From Bog-756 sp963828385 (GTDB lineage Bacteria > Actinomycetota > Acidimicrobiia > Acidimicrobiales > RAAP-2), in contig CAWHEF010000002.1 of NCBI GenBank assembly GCA_963828385.1, forward strand, positions 1,116,001 to 1,180,000: 64,000 nt of DNA. Reading direction: 5' to 3'. Below, piece after piece: positions 33,506 to 41,284 of this stretch. Positions within the stretch are counted from its first letter, which is position 1; each line of letters opens with the position of its first letter. The position numbers were made by a program, and so were the translations under genes. The notes beneath the pieces are model-generated. The model was not told the DNA's origin. It made no database searches and saw only the letters and a program-made list of their open reading frames with translations.

Positions 33506-35269
33506 GTGGGCGTGAGGGAGCGCGGTGACCAGTTCCGGCGCCTGGTGCGGTCGGCTCTCGACGACCTGTTCGATCAACGCCGACCCGTCGGCAGGCTCTC
33601 CCTGACTCACGTTCTCATGACGGCGGGGGACACCGTCTTCGCCGTCTCGTTGGCCGGTTCGCTCTTCTTCTCGATTTCGCCCACGGCGGCCAAGGACAAG
33701 GTGATCCTCTATCTGCTCTTGACCATGGGCCCGTTCGCCGTGGTGGCACCGGCGCTCGGACCGGTGATCGATCGGAGCAGGGGTGCGCGGCGGGCGATGG
33801 TGGTGGCCTCCGCCCTGGGGCGGCTGGCCCTCTGCCCGCTGCTCGGTCGGGACCTCCACTCCCTCCTGCTCTTCCCTGAGGCCTTCGCCATGTTGGTGCT
33901 CTCGAAGGTCTACCTGGTCACCAAAGGTGCACTCGTCCCCGAGATGGCGGCTCTCGGCATGCTCACCGATGCCAGCTCGCCGGAGGAGGAGGCATCGAAT
34001 GATGCGCCACCCGGCCATTCACGCTTCGACCGCTCGTACGTCACTGAGCGGTCGTATGCGCCTGACGATGTCTACGCCGATGATCCAACCCCGGTGCCTC
34101 GCGCCCGGATGCCGGCGCACACTCCCCCCTACGGCACACCTCCGGTGAGCCCCTACGGCACACCTCCGGTGAGCCCCTACGGCACACCTCCGGTGAGCCC
34201 CTACGGCACACCTCCGGTGAGCACCGGCTCGGGGCTCGAAGACCGGGGGCGTCCATCTCCAGGTCAACATGAGCCCGACCGGGAACCGGGCGGACCACGG
34301 TCGGGGCCGAACGTCACCCCGGACCTGGCCACGCTCAACGCCCGGCTCGGACTGCTCGCCTCGCTCTCCGGGTTCGTCTTCGCGCTGCCCGCCGTCCTGG
34401 CCCTGAAGGTAGGAGGACCGGCAACGGTCCTGTGGATGGCCGTCGGCGTGTTCGCCGCCGCTGCCGTGGCCGGCGTCCGCCTCCCGGTCGCCCGCCGCCT
34501 TCGATCGAAGAACGGAAGAGCCTCCACCAGATCGGTTCCGCGCCGGTCCGGGTCGTTCACCGGGAACTCGGCGGTGGGTGCCGCGGCCGCAGGCGAGGTC
34601 GTCTACGCGCCGGGTCGGGTGGATCGGTTCATCCTCGATCATGACTGGGCCCTCGACGAGGAGGATCTCGCTGTGTTCCGACCGGTCGCCGACAGGGAGG
34701 TGAACCTGGCCCTGATGCCCATGTCCGTTCTGAAGGCGCTCGTCGGGTTCGTCACGTTCCTCATGGCGTTCTCGCTCCGGCGCGCTGATGCCGCTACCTG
34801 GTGGTTCGGATTCGTGCTGGGGGCGCTGACCGTCGGCGCCGTCATCGGGGTGCTGCTGGTCGGACGGCTGCGGAGGGTCTTCGACGAGCAGCAGCTGCTG
34901 ATCGGTTCCCTCTGGGTCGTCGCTGTCTTCGCCCTTCTTGGTGCCTTCTTCCCGGTACGGCTCCTCCAGGCCGTCGTGGTGGCGGCCATCGGTCTCGCAA
35001 GCGCCGTGGCCAAGCCGTCGTTCGACGCCTTGGTGCAAGGACACGTGCAGGAGTTGAGCCAGGGCAAGGCGTTCGCCCGGTTCGAGACGAGGTTCCAGCT
35101 CATGTGGGTGGCGGGCTCGTTCGTTCCCGTCGTCCTCTCGTTGCCTATCGCAGCCGGCAACTTCGTCATGGCCGCGGTCGCCGTCGTGGGTGCCGTCTCC
35201 TACATGAGCTCTCTTCGCACCATCGGGAACGACCGGCCGGACCGGCTCGTAGCCTTCCCGCCCGTATGA
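33506..35269 (+). CDS. MFS transporter-like membrane protein with central repeat
   Basis: The 587-residue polytopic protein is read as a major facilitator. LTHVLMTAGDTVFAVSLAGSLFF and VAPALGPVIDRSRGARRAMVVASALGRLALCPLLG (motif-A-like loop) open the N half. A long soluble insert of about 150 residues (Asp/Pro-rich, with four PYGTPPVS copies) precedes further membrane segments (LASLSGFVFALPAVLALKVGG). The C half has a second set of segments (WWFGFVLGALTVGAVIGVLLVGRLRRVF). The insert lies on one side of the membrane and is probably disordered. No substrate is evident. Confidence 0.8.
   Translation: MGVRERGDQFRRLVRSALDDLFDQRRPVGRLSLTHVLMTAGDTVFAVSLAGSLFFSISPTAAKDKVILYLLLTMGPFAVVAPALGPVIDRSRGARRAMVVASALGRLALCPLLGRDLHSLLLFPEAFAMLVLSKVYLVTKGALVPEMAALGMLTDASSPEEEASNDAPPGHSRFDRSYVTERSYAPDDVYADDPTPVPRARMPAHTPPYGTPPVSPYGTPPVSPYGTPPVSPYGTPPVSTGSGLEDRGRPSPGQHEPDREPGGPRSGPNVTPDLATLNARLGLLASLSGFVFALPAVLALKVGGPATVLWMAVGVFAAAAVAGVRLPVARRLRSKNGRASTRSVPRRSGSFTGNSAVGAAAAGEVVYAPGRVDRFILDHDWALDEEDLAVFRPVADREVNLALMPMSVLKALVGFVTFLMAFSLRRADAATWWFGFVLGALTVGAVIGVLLVGRLRRVFDEQQLLIGSLWVVAVFALLGAFFPVRLLQAVVVAAIGLASAVAKPSFDALVQGHVQELSQGKAFARFETRFQLMWVAGSFVPVVLSLPIAAGNFVMAAVAVVGAVSYMSSLRTIGNDRPDRLVAFPPV
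34127..34222 (+). repeat. Four perfect 24-bp repeats encoding PYGTPPVS
   Basis: The unit CCCTACGGCACACCTCCGGTGAGC is repeated four times without a single base difference, including synonymous sites. This implies recent amplification or active homogenisation, and the copy number may vary between strains. Confidence 0.97.
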
Positions 35270-35289
35270 AGCGGAAGACGCGACACGGG

Positions 35290-35295
35290 TAGAGT
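35290..35295 (+). promoter_or_regulatory. Leaderless -10 box for the methyltransferase
   Basis: TAGAGT, eight bases, then ATG 35304. Confidence 0.5.
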
Positions 35296-35303
35296 CGGAC
35301 GCC

Positions 35304-36065
35304 ATGGCGACGGCGGGATCCCCGGTGGCGAAGTCGGTTACGCGCCGCCAGCGGGGCCGCTTCAACGATCTGTGGGGGACTGGCCGCGACCGACCGCTCA
35401 GCGCCGACCAGATCCGGTACGGGATCTGGAGCCGCTACCTCTCTGATCCCGTGGTCGAGGTCGGATCGGGCGACGGCCTGCTGGCCCGGACGTTCCCGTC
35501 CCGCCGCATCATCTCAGTCGACCAGTCGCTCACCGGCCTGCGCCTGACGCCACCACCGAAGCTGGCGGCGACGGGTGATGGGTTGCCGATCGTGGGCGGC
35601 ATCGCCCGGACCGTCGTGTGCGCCGAGGTGCTCGAGCACGTCGAGGATCCCCATCGGGTTCTCGCCGAGTGCCGGCGGATCGCTCGGCCCGACGCCACCC
35701 TGCTGGTCTCGGTCCCGACGTTCCCGCTCGCTTACGCCGAGTCGCTCTTCCATCGCCTCAAGGTTGGGCAGCTCCCCACGCTCGACAACCTGTCCCTGTG
35801 GGACCCGGAGCACGAGCGCCGGTACTCGGAGCGCTCGATCCAGGACCTCGTGACGAGCGAAGGATGGAGGGTGGAGGAGGTGATCCCCATCTTCGGCACG
35901 GCGACCACGGCGGTCCTCTACTTCGGTGACGCCGTGAGCACCAGGTTGCTCGGCCGTGGGGCACAGGTGGCCCAGTACGCCGGTCCGATCGACCGATGGG
36001 TTGCCCGATGGGACCGCCACTCGGGCGTGGCGCTGGTGTGTTCCTTGGCGAAGCGCCCCAGCTGA
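35304..36065 (+). CDS. Class I SAM-dependent methyltransferase
   Basis: The 253-residue Rossmann-like methyltransferase has motif I VVEVGSGDGLLARTF, acidic SVDQS, and the later VVCAEVLEHVEDPHRVLAECRRIARPDATLLVSVP block typical of the Methyltransf_11/25 group (often lipid or quinone methyltransferases). The acceptor cannot be inferred. The N-terminal 30 residues are basic. Convergent with pckG. Confidence 0.85.
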   Translation: MATAGSPVAKSVTRRQRGRFNDLWGTGRDRPLSADQIRYGIWSRYLSDPVVEVGSGDGLLARTFPSRRIISVDQSLTGLRLTPPPKLAATGDGLPIVGGIARTVVCAEVLEHVEDPHRVLAECRRIARPDATLLVSVPTFPLAYAESLFHRLKVGQLPTLDNLSLWDPEHERRYSERSIQDLVTSEGWRVEEVIPIFGTATTAVLYFGDAVSTRLLGRGAQVAQYAGPIDRWVARWDRHSGVALVCSLAKRPS

Positions 36066-36115
36066 GCCACCCGCTGAACTGCCGGTGAGCTGCCGCCCGG
36101 TGAGCCGCCGCGGCC

Positions 36116-37919
36116 TTAGCCCTGACCGAGCTGCTGCTCCAGCCTGTCCACCTCGTCTGCGAGCTCGGAAGGCAGCTTGTCGCCGAATTTGGCGAAGTGC
36201 TCGCGGATGCCGGGAATCTCGGCCCGCCACTCGCCGGCGTCGACGGCCAGTAGCTTGGCCATGTCCTCGTCGGAGACGGCGAGCCCGTCGGTGTCGATGG
36301 CGCCAGGTGATGGGACCGAGCCGATGGGTGTCTCGACGGCGTCTCCGCGCCCGCTCACCCGTTCGAAGACCCACTCGAGCACCCGGGAGTTCTCCCCGTA
36401 GCCCGGCCACAGCCACCGTCCGTCCTCGTCCTTGCGGAACCAGTTGACGTAGAAGATCTTGGGCAGCTTGTCCGGATCGGCCGACGCACCGATCTCGAGC
36501 CAGTGGGCGAAGTAGTCAGCCATGTTGTAGCCGCAGAACGGCAGCATGGCGAAGGGGTCACGGCGCAGGTTGCCCACCTTGCCCGCCGCCGCCGCAGTGG
36601 TCTCCGAAGACATGATGGAGCCGAGAAAGACGCCATGGCGCCAGTTCTGGGACTGGAAGACGAGCGGAACGACCGAAGCGCGCCGTCCACCGAAGAGGAT
36701 GGCGTCGATGGGCACACCGGTCGGGTCCTCCCACTCCGAGGCGATCGCCGGATCCTGGGCAGCGGGCACGGTGAACCTTGCGTTGGGATGGGAGGCGGTC
36801 GTCTCGGATTCGGGAGTCCAGTCCTCGTTCTTCCACGACGTCAGGTGGGTGGGTGGATCCTCGGTCATGCCTTCCCACCACACGTCGCCGTCGTCGGTGA
36901 GCGCCGTGTTGGTGAAGATTGCGTTGCCGTCGAGGGTGAGCATGGCGTTCGGGTTCGTCTTCGAATTCGTCCCCGGCGCCACTCCGAAGAACCCGGCCTC
37001 CGGGTTGATGGCGTGCAACCGGCCGTCGGACCCGAACTTCATCCAGCAGATGTCGTCACCCACCGTCTCCACCTTCCACCCGGGAAGCGTGGGGATGAGC
37101 ATGGCCAGGTTGGTCTTGCCACAGGCGGAAGGGAAGGCGCCGGTGACGTACCGGGTCTCGCCGGCGGGGGAGGTGAGCTTGAGGATGAGCATGTGTTCGG
37201 CCAGCCAGCGGTCGTCCCTGGCCATGGCCGATGCGATGCGCAGAGCGAAGCACTTCTTGCCGAGCAGGGCGTTTCCCCCGTACCCCGAGCCGTACGACCA
37301 GACCTCTCGGGTCTCGGGGAAGTGCACGATGTACTTGTTGGCGTTGTCGGGATTGCACGGCCACGGCACGTCCGTCCGGCCCTCCTCCAGTCGGCGCGCC
37401 GACCGAATGGAGGCAGGGAACGAACTCTCCTTCGTCGCCGAGCACCTCCAGGGCGCCGCGTCCCATGCGGGTCATGATCCGCATCGAGACCGCGACGTAC
37501 GGCGAGTCGGTGATCTCCACGCCGATGTGGGCGATGGACGATCCCAGGGGACCCATGGAGAAGGGGACGACGTACATCGTCCGTCCCCTCATCGAGCCGC
37601 GGAACAGATCGGTGAGGAGGGCTCGCATCTCGGAAGGATCACGCCAGTGGTTGGTCGGACCGGCATCGGATTCGAGTGTTGAGCAGATGAACGTTCGATC
37701 CTCGACCCGCGCCACGTCGCCCGGGTCGGAGTGTGCCCAGTAGCTGTTGGGCCTCTTCGCATCCGACAGCTTCGTGAACGTCCCGTTCTCCACCAACAGC
37801 TCGCAGAGGCGGTCGTACTCCTCGGCCGACCCGTCGCACCACTCGACGGCGTCGGGCCCGGTGAGAGCGGCTACCTCGTCCACCCATGCGATCAATTTCT
37901 TGTTGGTGGTCGGGGGCAT
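36116..37919 (-). pseudogene. pckG: GTP-dependent PEP carboxykinase with one extra base
   Basis: PckG converts oxaloacetate to PEP for gluconeogenesis. ATG 37919 follows GAGGAGGAG. Frame one runs through LVENGTFTKLSDAKRPNSYW, RTMYVVPFSMGPLGS and CLHSVGAP. The next codons are in another frame: LEEGRTDVPWPCNPDN, then the P-loop GAFPSACGKTNLAMLIPTLPGW, the metal site VGDDICWMKFG, the nucleotide-binding FGGRR and a normal C terminus. The extra base is the T at 37391 (A on the coding strand). Without it the protein is 600 residues with all catalytic motifs and the normal family length. Disruption of a central enzyme by one base in an otherwise perfect gene suggests a sequence error. Confidence 0.9.
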
Positions 37920-38018
37920 GGGCAGCGACTCCTCCTCGTGCTTCGAATCCGTCCGGCGACGATGCGTACCCGGGAGCAACGCCCGTCCGGTTGCATCGCA
38001 TTGGACTGGTGTTCATCG

Positions 38019-38024
38019 AGTGTA
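38019..38024 (-). promoter_or_regulatory. Possible -10 box for pckG
   Basis: TACACT on the minus strand about 100 bases before the pckG ATG; no convincing -35. It would give a leader that includes the strong GAGGAGGAG ribosome-binding site. Confidence 0.3.
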
Positions 38025-38158
38025 GTTGGGCCGGTCTTGCCGGTGAAAGTGGAGGTAGCGGCGTTGTGTTCGATGGCGGGCTCCCAAATCGCCTCCCCCT
38101 GCGCGAAATGTGGCCTCCATCGAGCCGACCGCACCCCGAGCGGTGGTAGGCAGGGACC

Positions 38159-39286
38159 GTGCCACGTTCGATCGAGGATGGCGGCGTTCCGGCCGGCGTC
38201 GGATCGATGTCCCCCGTCGGCACCGAAGCGGCTGGTGGCGGACGTCGGTCTCCTCCCGACGGTGACGACCTCGCATCGGGCCAGGGCACGGGTGAGCGGG
38301 CGGTGGTCGAACGGCTCCGAGCCCGATTCCGAGCCACCGGCCGGCCGGAGTCGGTGGAAGTCGGCATCGGCGACGATGCCGCCGTGGTCACCGTCGGTGG
38401 AAGAGGGGGCGGAGGACGGGCCGGCGGCGGGGCGGCGACACAGGTCGTGCTGGCCACGGACTTCGTCGTCGAGGGTGTCCATGTCGATCTGTCCGTGTCC
38501 GGGCTCGACGACGCCGGGGCCAAGGCGCTGGCCGTCACGTTCTCGGATCTGGCGGCGATGGGTGCCCGCCCGGCCCACGCCCTCGTGTCGATCGGCGCAC
38601 CGGTGGGAACGGACCTCGATCTCGTGGCCGACGGCATCGCCTCGGTGGCCGAGCGCGCCGGATGCGCCGTCGTGGGCGGCGATCTCTCCTCCGCCCCCGT
38701 CCTCGTCCTGTCCACTTCGGTCGTCGGAGAACTGCAGGGGGCACACGACGATCACGGTGGCGACGGCGGCCCGGGCCCGCTGCTCCGAAGCGGTGCCCGA
38801 CCGGGCGACCGGCTGCTCGTGACCGGCGCGCTCGGCCGGTCGGAGGCCGGACGCCGGGTACTCCAGCGGCCAGTGTCAAGGCAATCGGCGGTCGATTCCC
38901 TGACGGCGGACCTCGTCGCCGGCCACCGCCGTCCGATCGCTCGGCTCGACGAAGGCGAGACCGCCCGGTTGTCGGGGGCGAGTGCCGCCATAGACGTCTC
39001 GGACGGGTTGGCCACCGACCTCCGTCACCTGGCCGCGGCCTCGAATGTCGGCGTCGAGCTCGACGATGTGCCCGTGGCCGAAGGCGCCACCCTCGATGAC
39101 GCGCTCGGCGGCGGTGAGGACTATGAGCTGGTCATCGCCACGCCCGACCCCGAGCGGCTGGTCGACGCCTTCCTCGGAGCCGGCCTGACATCCCCGATCA
39201 CCATCGGGACGTGCACCGAACGGCCGGGGATCCTCCTCTATGGCGGCCGCCCTCTGCCCGAGGGCGGATGGCAGCACCGGTTCTGA
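38159..39286 (+). CDS. thiL: Thiamine-monophosphate kinase
   Basis: ThiL phosphorylates thiamine monophosphate to the active diphosphate. The 375-residue protein has the expected VEVGIGDDAAVV (Mg/ATP site), LATDFVVEGVHVDLS, ALAVTFSDLAAMGARPAHALVSIG, VVGGDLSSAPVLVLS and the late GASAAIDVSDGLATDLRHLA plus GGGEDYELV motifs. It is longer than average because of a Gly-rich N-terminal stretch and loop (GGRGGGGRAGGGAAT). GTG 38159; a TAGGCA box six bases upstream is only a partial match to TAnnnT. thiL next to rpmB, a DAK2 gene and recG matches the mycobacterial order. Confidence 0.93.
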   Translation: MPRSIEDGGVPAGVGSMSPVGTEAAGGGRRSPPDGDDLASGQGTGERAVVERLRARFRATGRPESVEVGIGDDAAVVTVGGRGGGGRAGGGAATQVVLATDFVVEGVHVDLSVSGLDDAGAKALAVTFSDLAAMGARPAHALVSIGAPVGTDLDLVADGIASVAERAGCAVVGGDLSSAPVLVLSTSVVGELQGAHDDHGGDGGPGPLLRSGARPGDRLLVTGALGRSEAGRRVLQRPVSRQSAVDSLTADLVAGHRRPIARLDEGETARLSGASAAIDVSDGLATDLRHLAAASNVGVELDDVPVAEGATLDDALGGGEDYELVIATPDPERLVDAFLGAGLTSPITIGTCTERPGILLYGGRPLPEGGWQHRF

Positions 39287-39319
39287 CCGGATCAGTCCCG
39301 TTGGCGGGGACGATGGCAA

Positions 39320-39529
39320 TCAGGCGGTGGTGTTCCGGGCCGGGGGCTTGGTGACCTTGCCCGCCCGGATGCAGGAGGTGCAGACATTGAGCCGCCGTGG
39401 CGATCCGTCGACCAACGCCCGGACCCGCTGGATGTTGGGGTTCCAACGCCGCTTGGTCCTGCGGTGGGAGTGGCTGATGCTCATGCCGAAGGATGGCTTC
39501 TTCCCGCACACTTCGCACACCGCTGCCAT
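39320..39529 (-). CDS. rpmB: 50S ribosomal protein L28, zinc-binding form
   Basis: The 69-residue L28 (AAVCEVCGKKPSFGMSISHSHRRTKRRWNPNIQ...) has CEVC and CTSC pairs, so it is the zinc-containing (C+) type. ATG 39529 with AGGAGAAAG upstream. It is divergent from the DAK2 gene, leaving 57 bp for both promoters. Confidence 0.97.
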   Translation of the reverse strand: MAAVCEVCGKKPSFGMSISHSHRRTKRRWNPNIQRVRALVDGSPRRLNVCTSCIRAGKVTKPPARNTTA

Positions 39530-39573
39530 GACGCTCGGACTTTCTCCTGGTCTCCGGGGTAAGCGGCAAAGGT

Positions 39574-39579
39574 TAGCAT
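39574..39579 (+). promoter_or_regulatory. Leaderless -10 box for the DAK2 gene
   Basis: TAGCAT, seven bases, then ATG 39587. Confidence 0.55.
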
Positions 39580-39586
39580 CCTGCCC

Positions 39587-41269
39587 ATGGTGGTCCTCGA
39601 CGCGCTCACCGCTCAAGATCTGCGCGCCGTGGTCGTCACCTACCGCGACGGGCTCCGGGCCCACCAGGCTGTCATCAACCGGTTGAACGTCTACCCGGTG
39701 CCCGACGGCGACACCGGGACGAACATGGCCCTCACCCTGGAGTCGGTGCTGTCCGAGCTGGCCGAGGTCGCCGACCCGGACCCGGACCTCGAGACCACGT
39801 GCAAGGCCATCGCACACGGCTCGCTCATGGGGGCGAGGGGCAACTCGGGCGTCATCCTCTCCCAGCTGCTCCGGGGCATCTCCGAGGGTCTGAACTGCGA
39901 GAGCGGGTCACCGGCCGGCCGGGAGCTGTCCGACGCACTCACGGTGGCCGACAAACTGGCCCGCGAGGCGGTCATGCGTCCGGTAGAGGGCACCATCCTG
40001 ACCGTTGCCCGCGGCGCTGCCGAGCGTGCCCGTGACGCCGCCGACGGCGGACGGGAGTTCGTGGCCGTGATCGAGGCGGCGAGGGACGGAGCCGCCGAGG
40101 CTCTGGCGTCCACCCCTTCCCTGCTTCCCGTACTCGAGCAGGCCGGGGTGGTGGACGCAGGTGGCAGTGGTTATCTGTTGCTGTTCGACGCCCTTCTCAA
40201 CGTGGTCGACGGCCGGCCGATGCCGGCTCCGCCCACCCTGCCCGAACCGGTGCTGGTGGGGCTCGATCCCATGCTGCCCGATGTCGGATCCGACGTGGAC
40301 GACCCTGATTCAGAGCTGTCCGACCTGCGCTATGAAGTCATGTACCTCTTGGAGGCGCCGGACGAGACGATCCCTCCCTTCAGAGAGGTGTGGGCCGGGC
40401 TCGGCGACTCGATCGTGGTCGTCGGGGGCAACGGCCTGTGGAACTGCCACATCCACACCGACGACATCGGGGCTGCCGTCGAGGCAAGCCTGGAGGTCGG
40501 TCGTCCGCGGTCGATCCGGGTCACCGACTTGCTCGAGCAGGTCGAAGAAGAGCGATGGGTCCGCGAGGCGACCATGACGCCCGAGGACGAGGAGCCGCCA
40601 TCGGGGCCCGTGCCCGTCACCGGCGTGGTGGCCGTGTCCACCGGCGAGGGGATAGGCCGGATCTTCCGTTCCCTCGGCGTCCAGGGGCTCATCCCGGGCG
40701 GGCAGTCCATGAACCCGTCGACGGCCGAGCTCGTTGCCGCCGTGGACGCTGTCCGCTCGGATCAGGTGGTACTGCTGCCCAACAACGGCAACATCCGACC
40801 CGTGGCCGATCGGGTCGGTGACCTGTCGGTGAAGTCGGTCTGGGTCGTGCCCACCGACACCATCGCCGAGGGCTTCGCCGCCCTCCTGGCCTACGACCCC
40901 GAGGCCGATGGCAATGTGAACGCCCGGGCCATGGAGGACTCGGCTCGCCGCGTGGTACCCGGCGAGATCACCCGGGCCGTGCGGGACTCGGACAGTCCGG
41001 TCGGACCCATTGCGTCCGGTGACTGGCTCGGGCTGTCCCGGGCGGGGATCGAGGTGGTGGACGCGTCGTTGGCCGGTGCCGCATGCGGCCTGCTCGGCGT
41101 CCTGGTCAGCGACACCCATGGCCTGGTCACCATCATCGAGGGCGAGGCATCCGGCGCCGCCGACACCCGCCGGATCACGGAGTGGCTGCGTGAGCACCGG
41201 GCTGGCGTCGAGATCGAGGTCCATCACGGTGGCCAGCCGCACTACCCCTACCTCTTCTCCATCGAGTGA
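39587..41269 (+). CDS. DAK2-domain protein, FakA/YloV-like
   Basis: The 560-residue protein resembles B. subtilis YloV and FakA of Gram-positive bacteria, the ATP-binding subunit that phosphorylates fatty acids held by a DegV/FakB partner. The N-terminal DhaL domain has the nucleotide/Mg motif NVYPVPDGDTGTNM (about residues 33-46), GARGNSGVILSQLLRG and AGVVDAGGSGYLLL. The C-terminal domain includes GVVAVSTGEGIGRIFRSLG and VVLLPNNGNIRPVADR. In Mycobacterium a homologue also precedes recG, as here (15 bp gap). Fatty-acid kinase activity is inferred; no FakB gene is in the window. Confidence 0.88.
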   Translation: MVVLDALTAQDLRAVVVTYRDGLRAHQAVINRLNVYPVPDGDTGTNMALTLESVLSELAEVADPDPDLETTCKAIAHGSLMGARGNSGVILSQLLRGISEGLNCESGSPAGRELSDALTVADKLAREAVMRPVEGTILTVARGAAERARDAADGGREFVAVIEAARDGAAEALASTPSLLPVLEQAGVVDAGGSGYLLLFDALLNVVDGRPMPAPPTLPEPVLVGLDPMLPDVGSDVDDPDSELSDLRYEVMYLLEAPDETIPPFREVWAGLGDSIVVVGGNGLWNCHIHTDDIGAAVEASLEVGRPRSIRVTDLLEQVEEERWVREATMTPEDEEPPSGPVPVTGVVAVSTGEGIGRIFRSLGVQGLIPGGQSMNPSTAELVAAVDAVRSDQVVLLPNNGNIRPVADRVGDLSVKSVWVVPTDTIAEGFAALLAYDPEADGNVNARAMEDSARRVVPGEITRAVRDSDSPVGPIASGDWLGLSRAGIEVVDASLAGAACGLLGVLVSDTHGLVTIIEGEASGAADTRRITEWLREHRAGVEIEVHHGGQPHYPYLFSIE

Positions 41270-41284
41270 TCGGCTCTCCATCGG

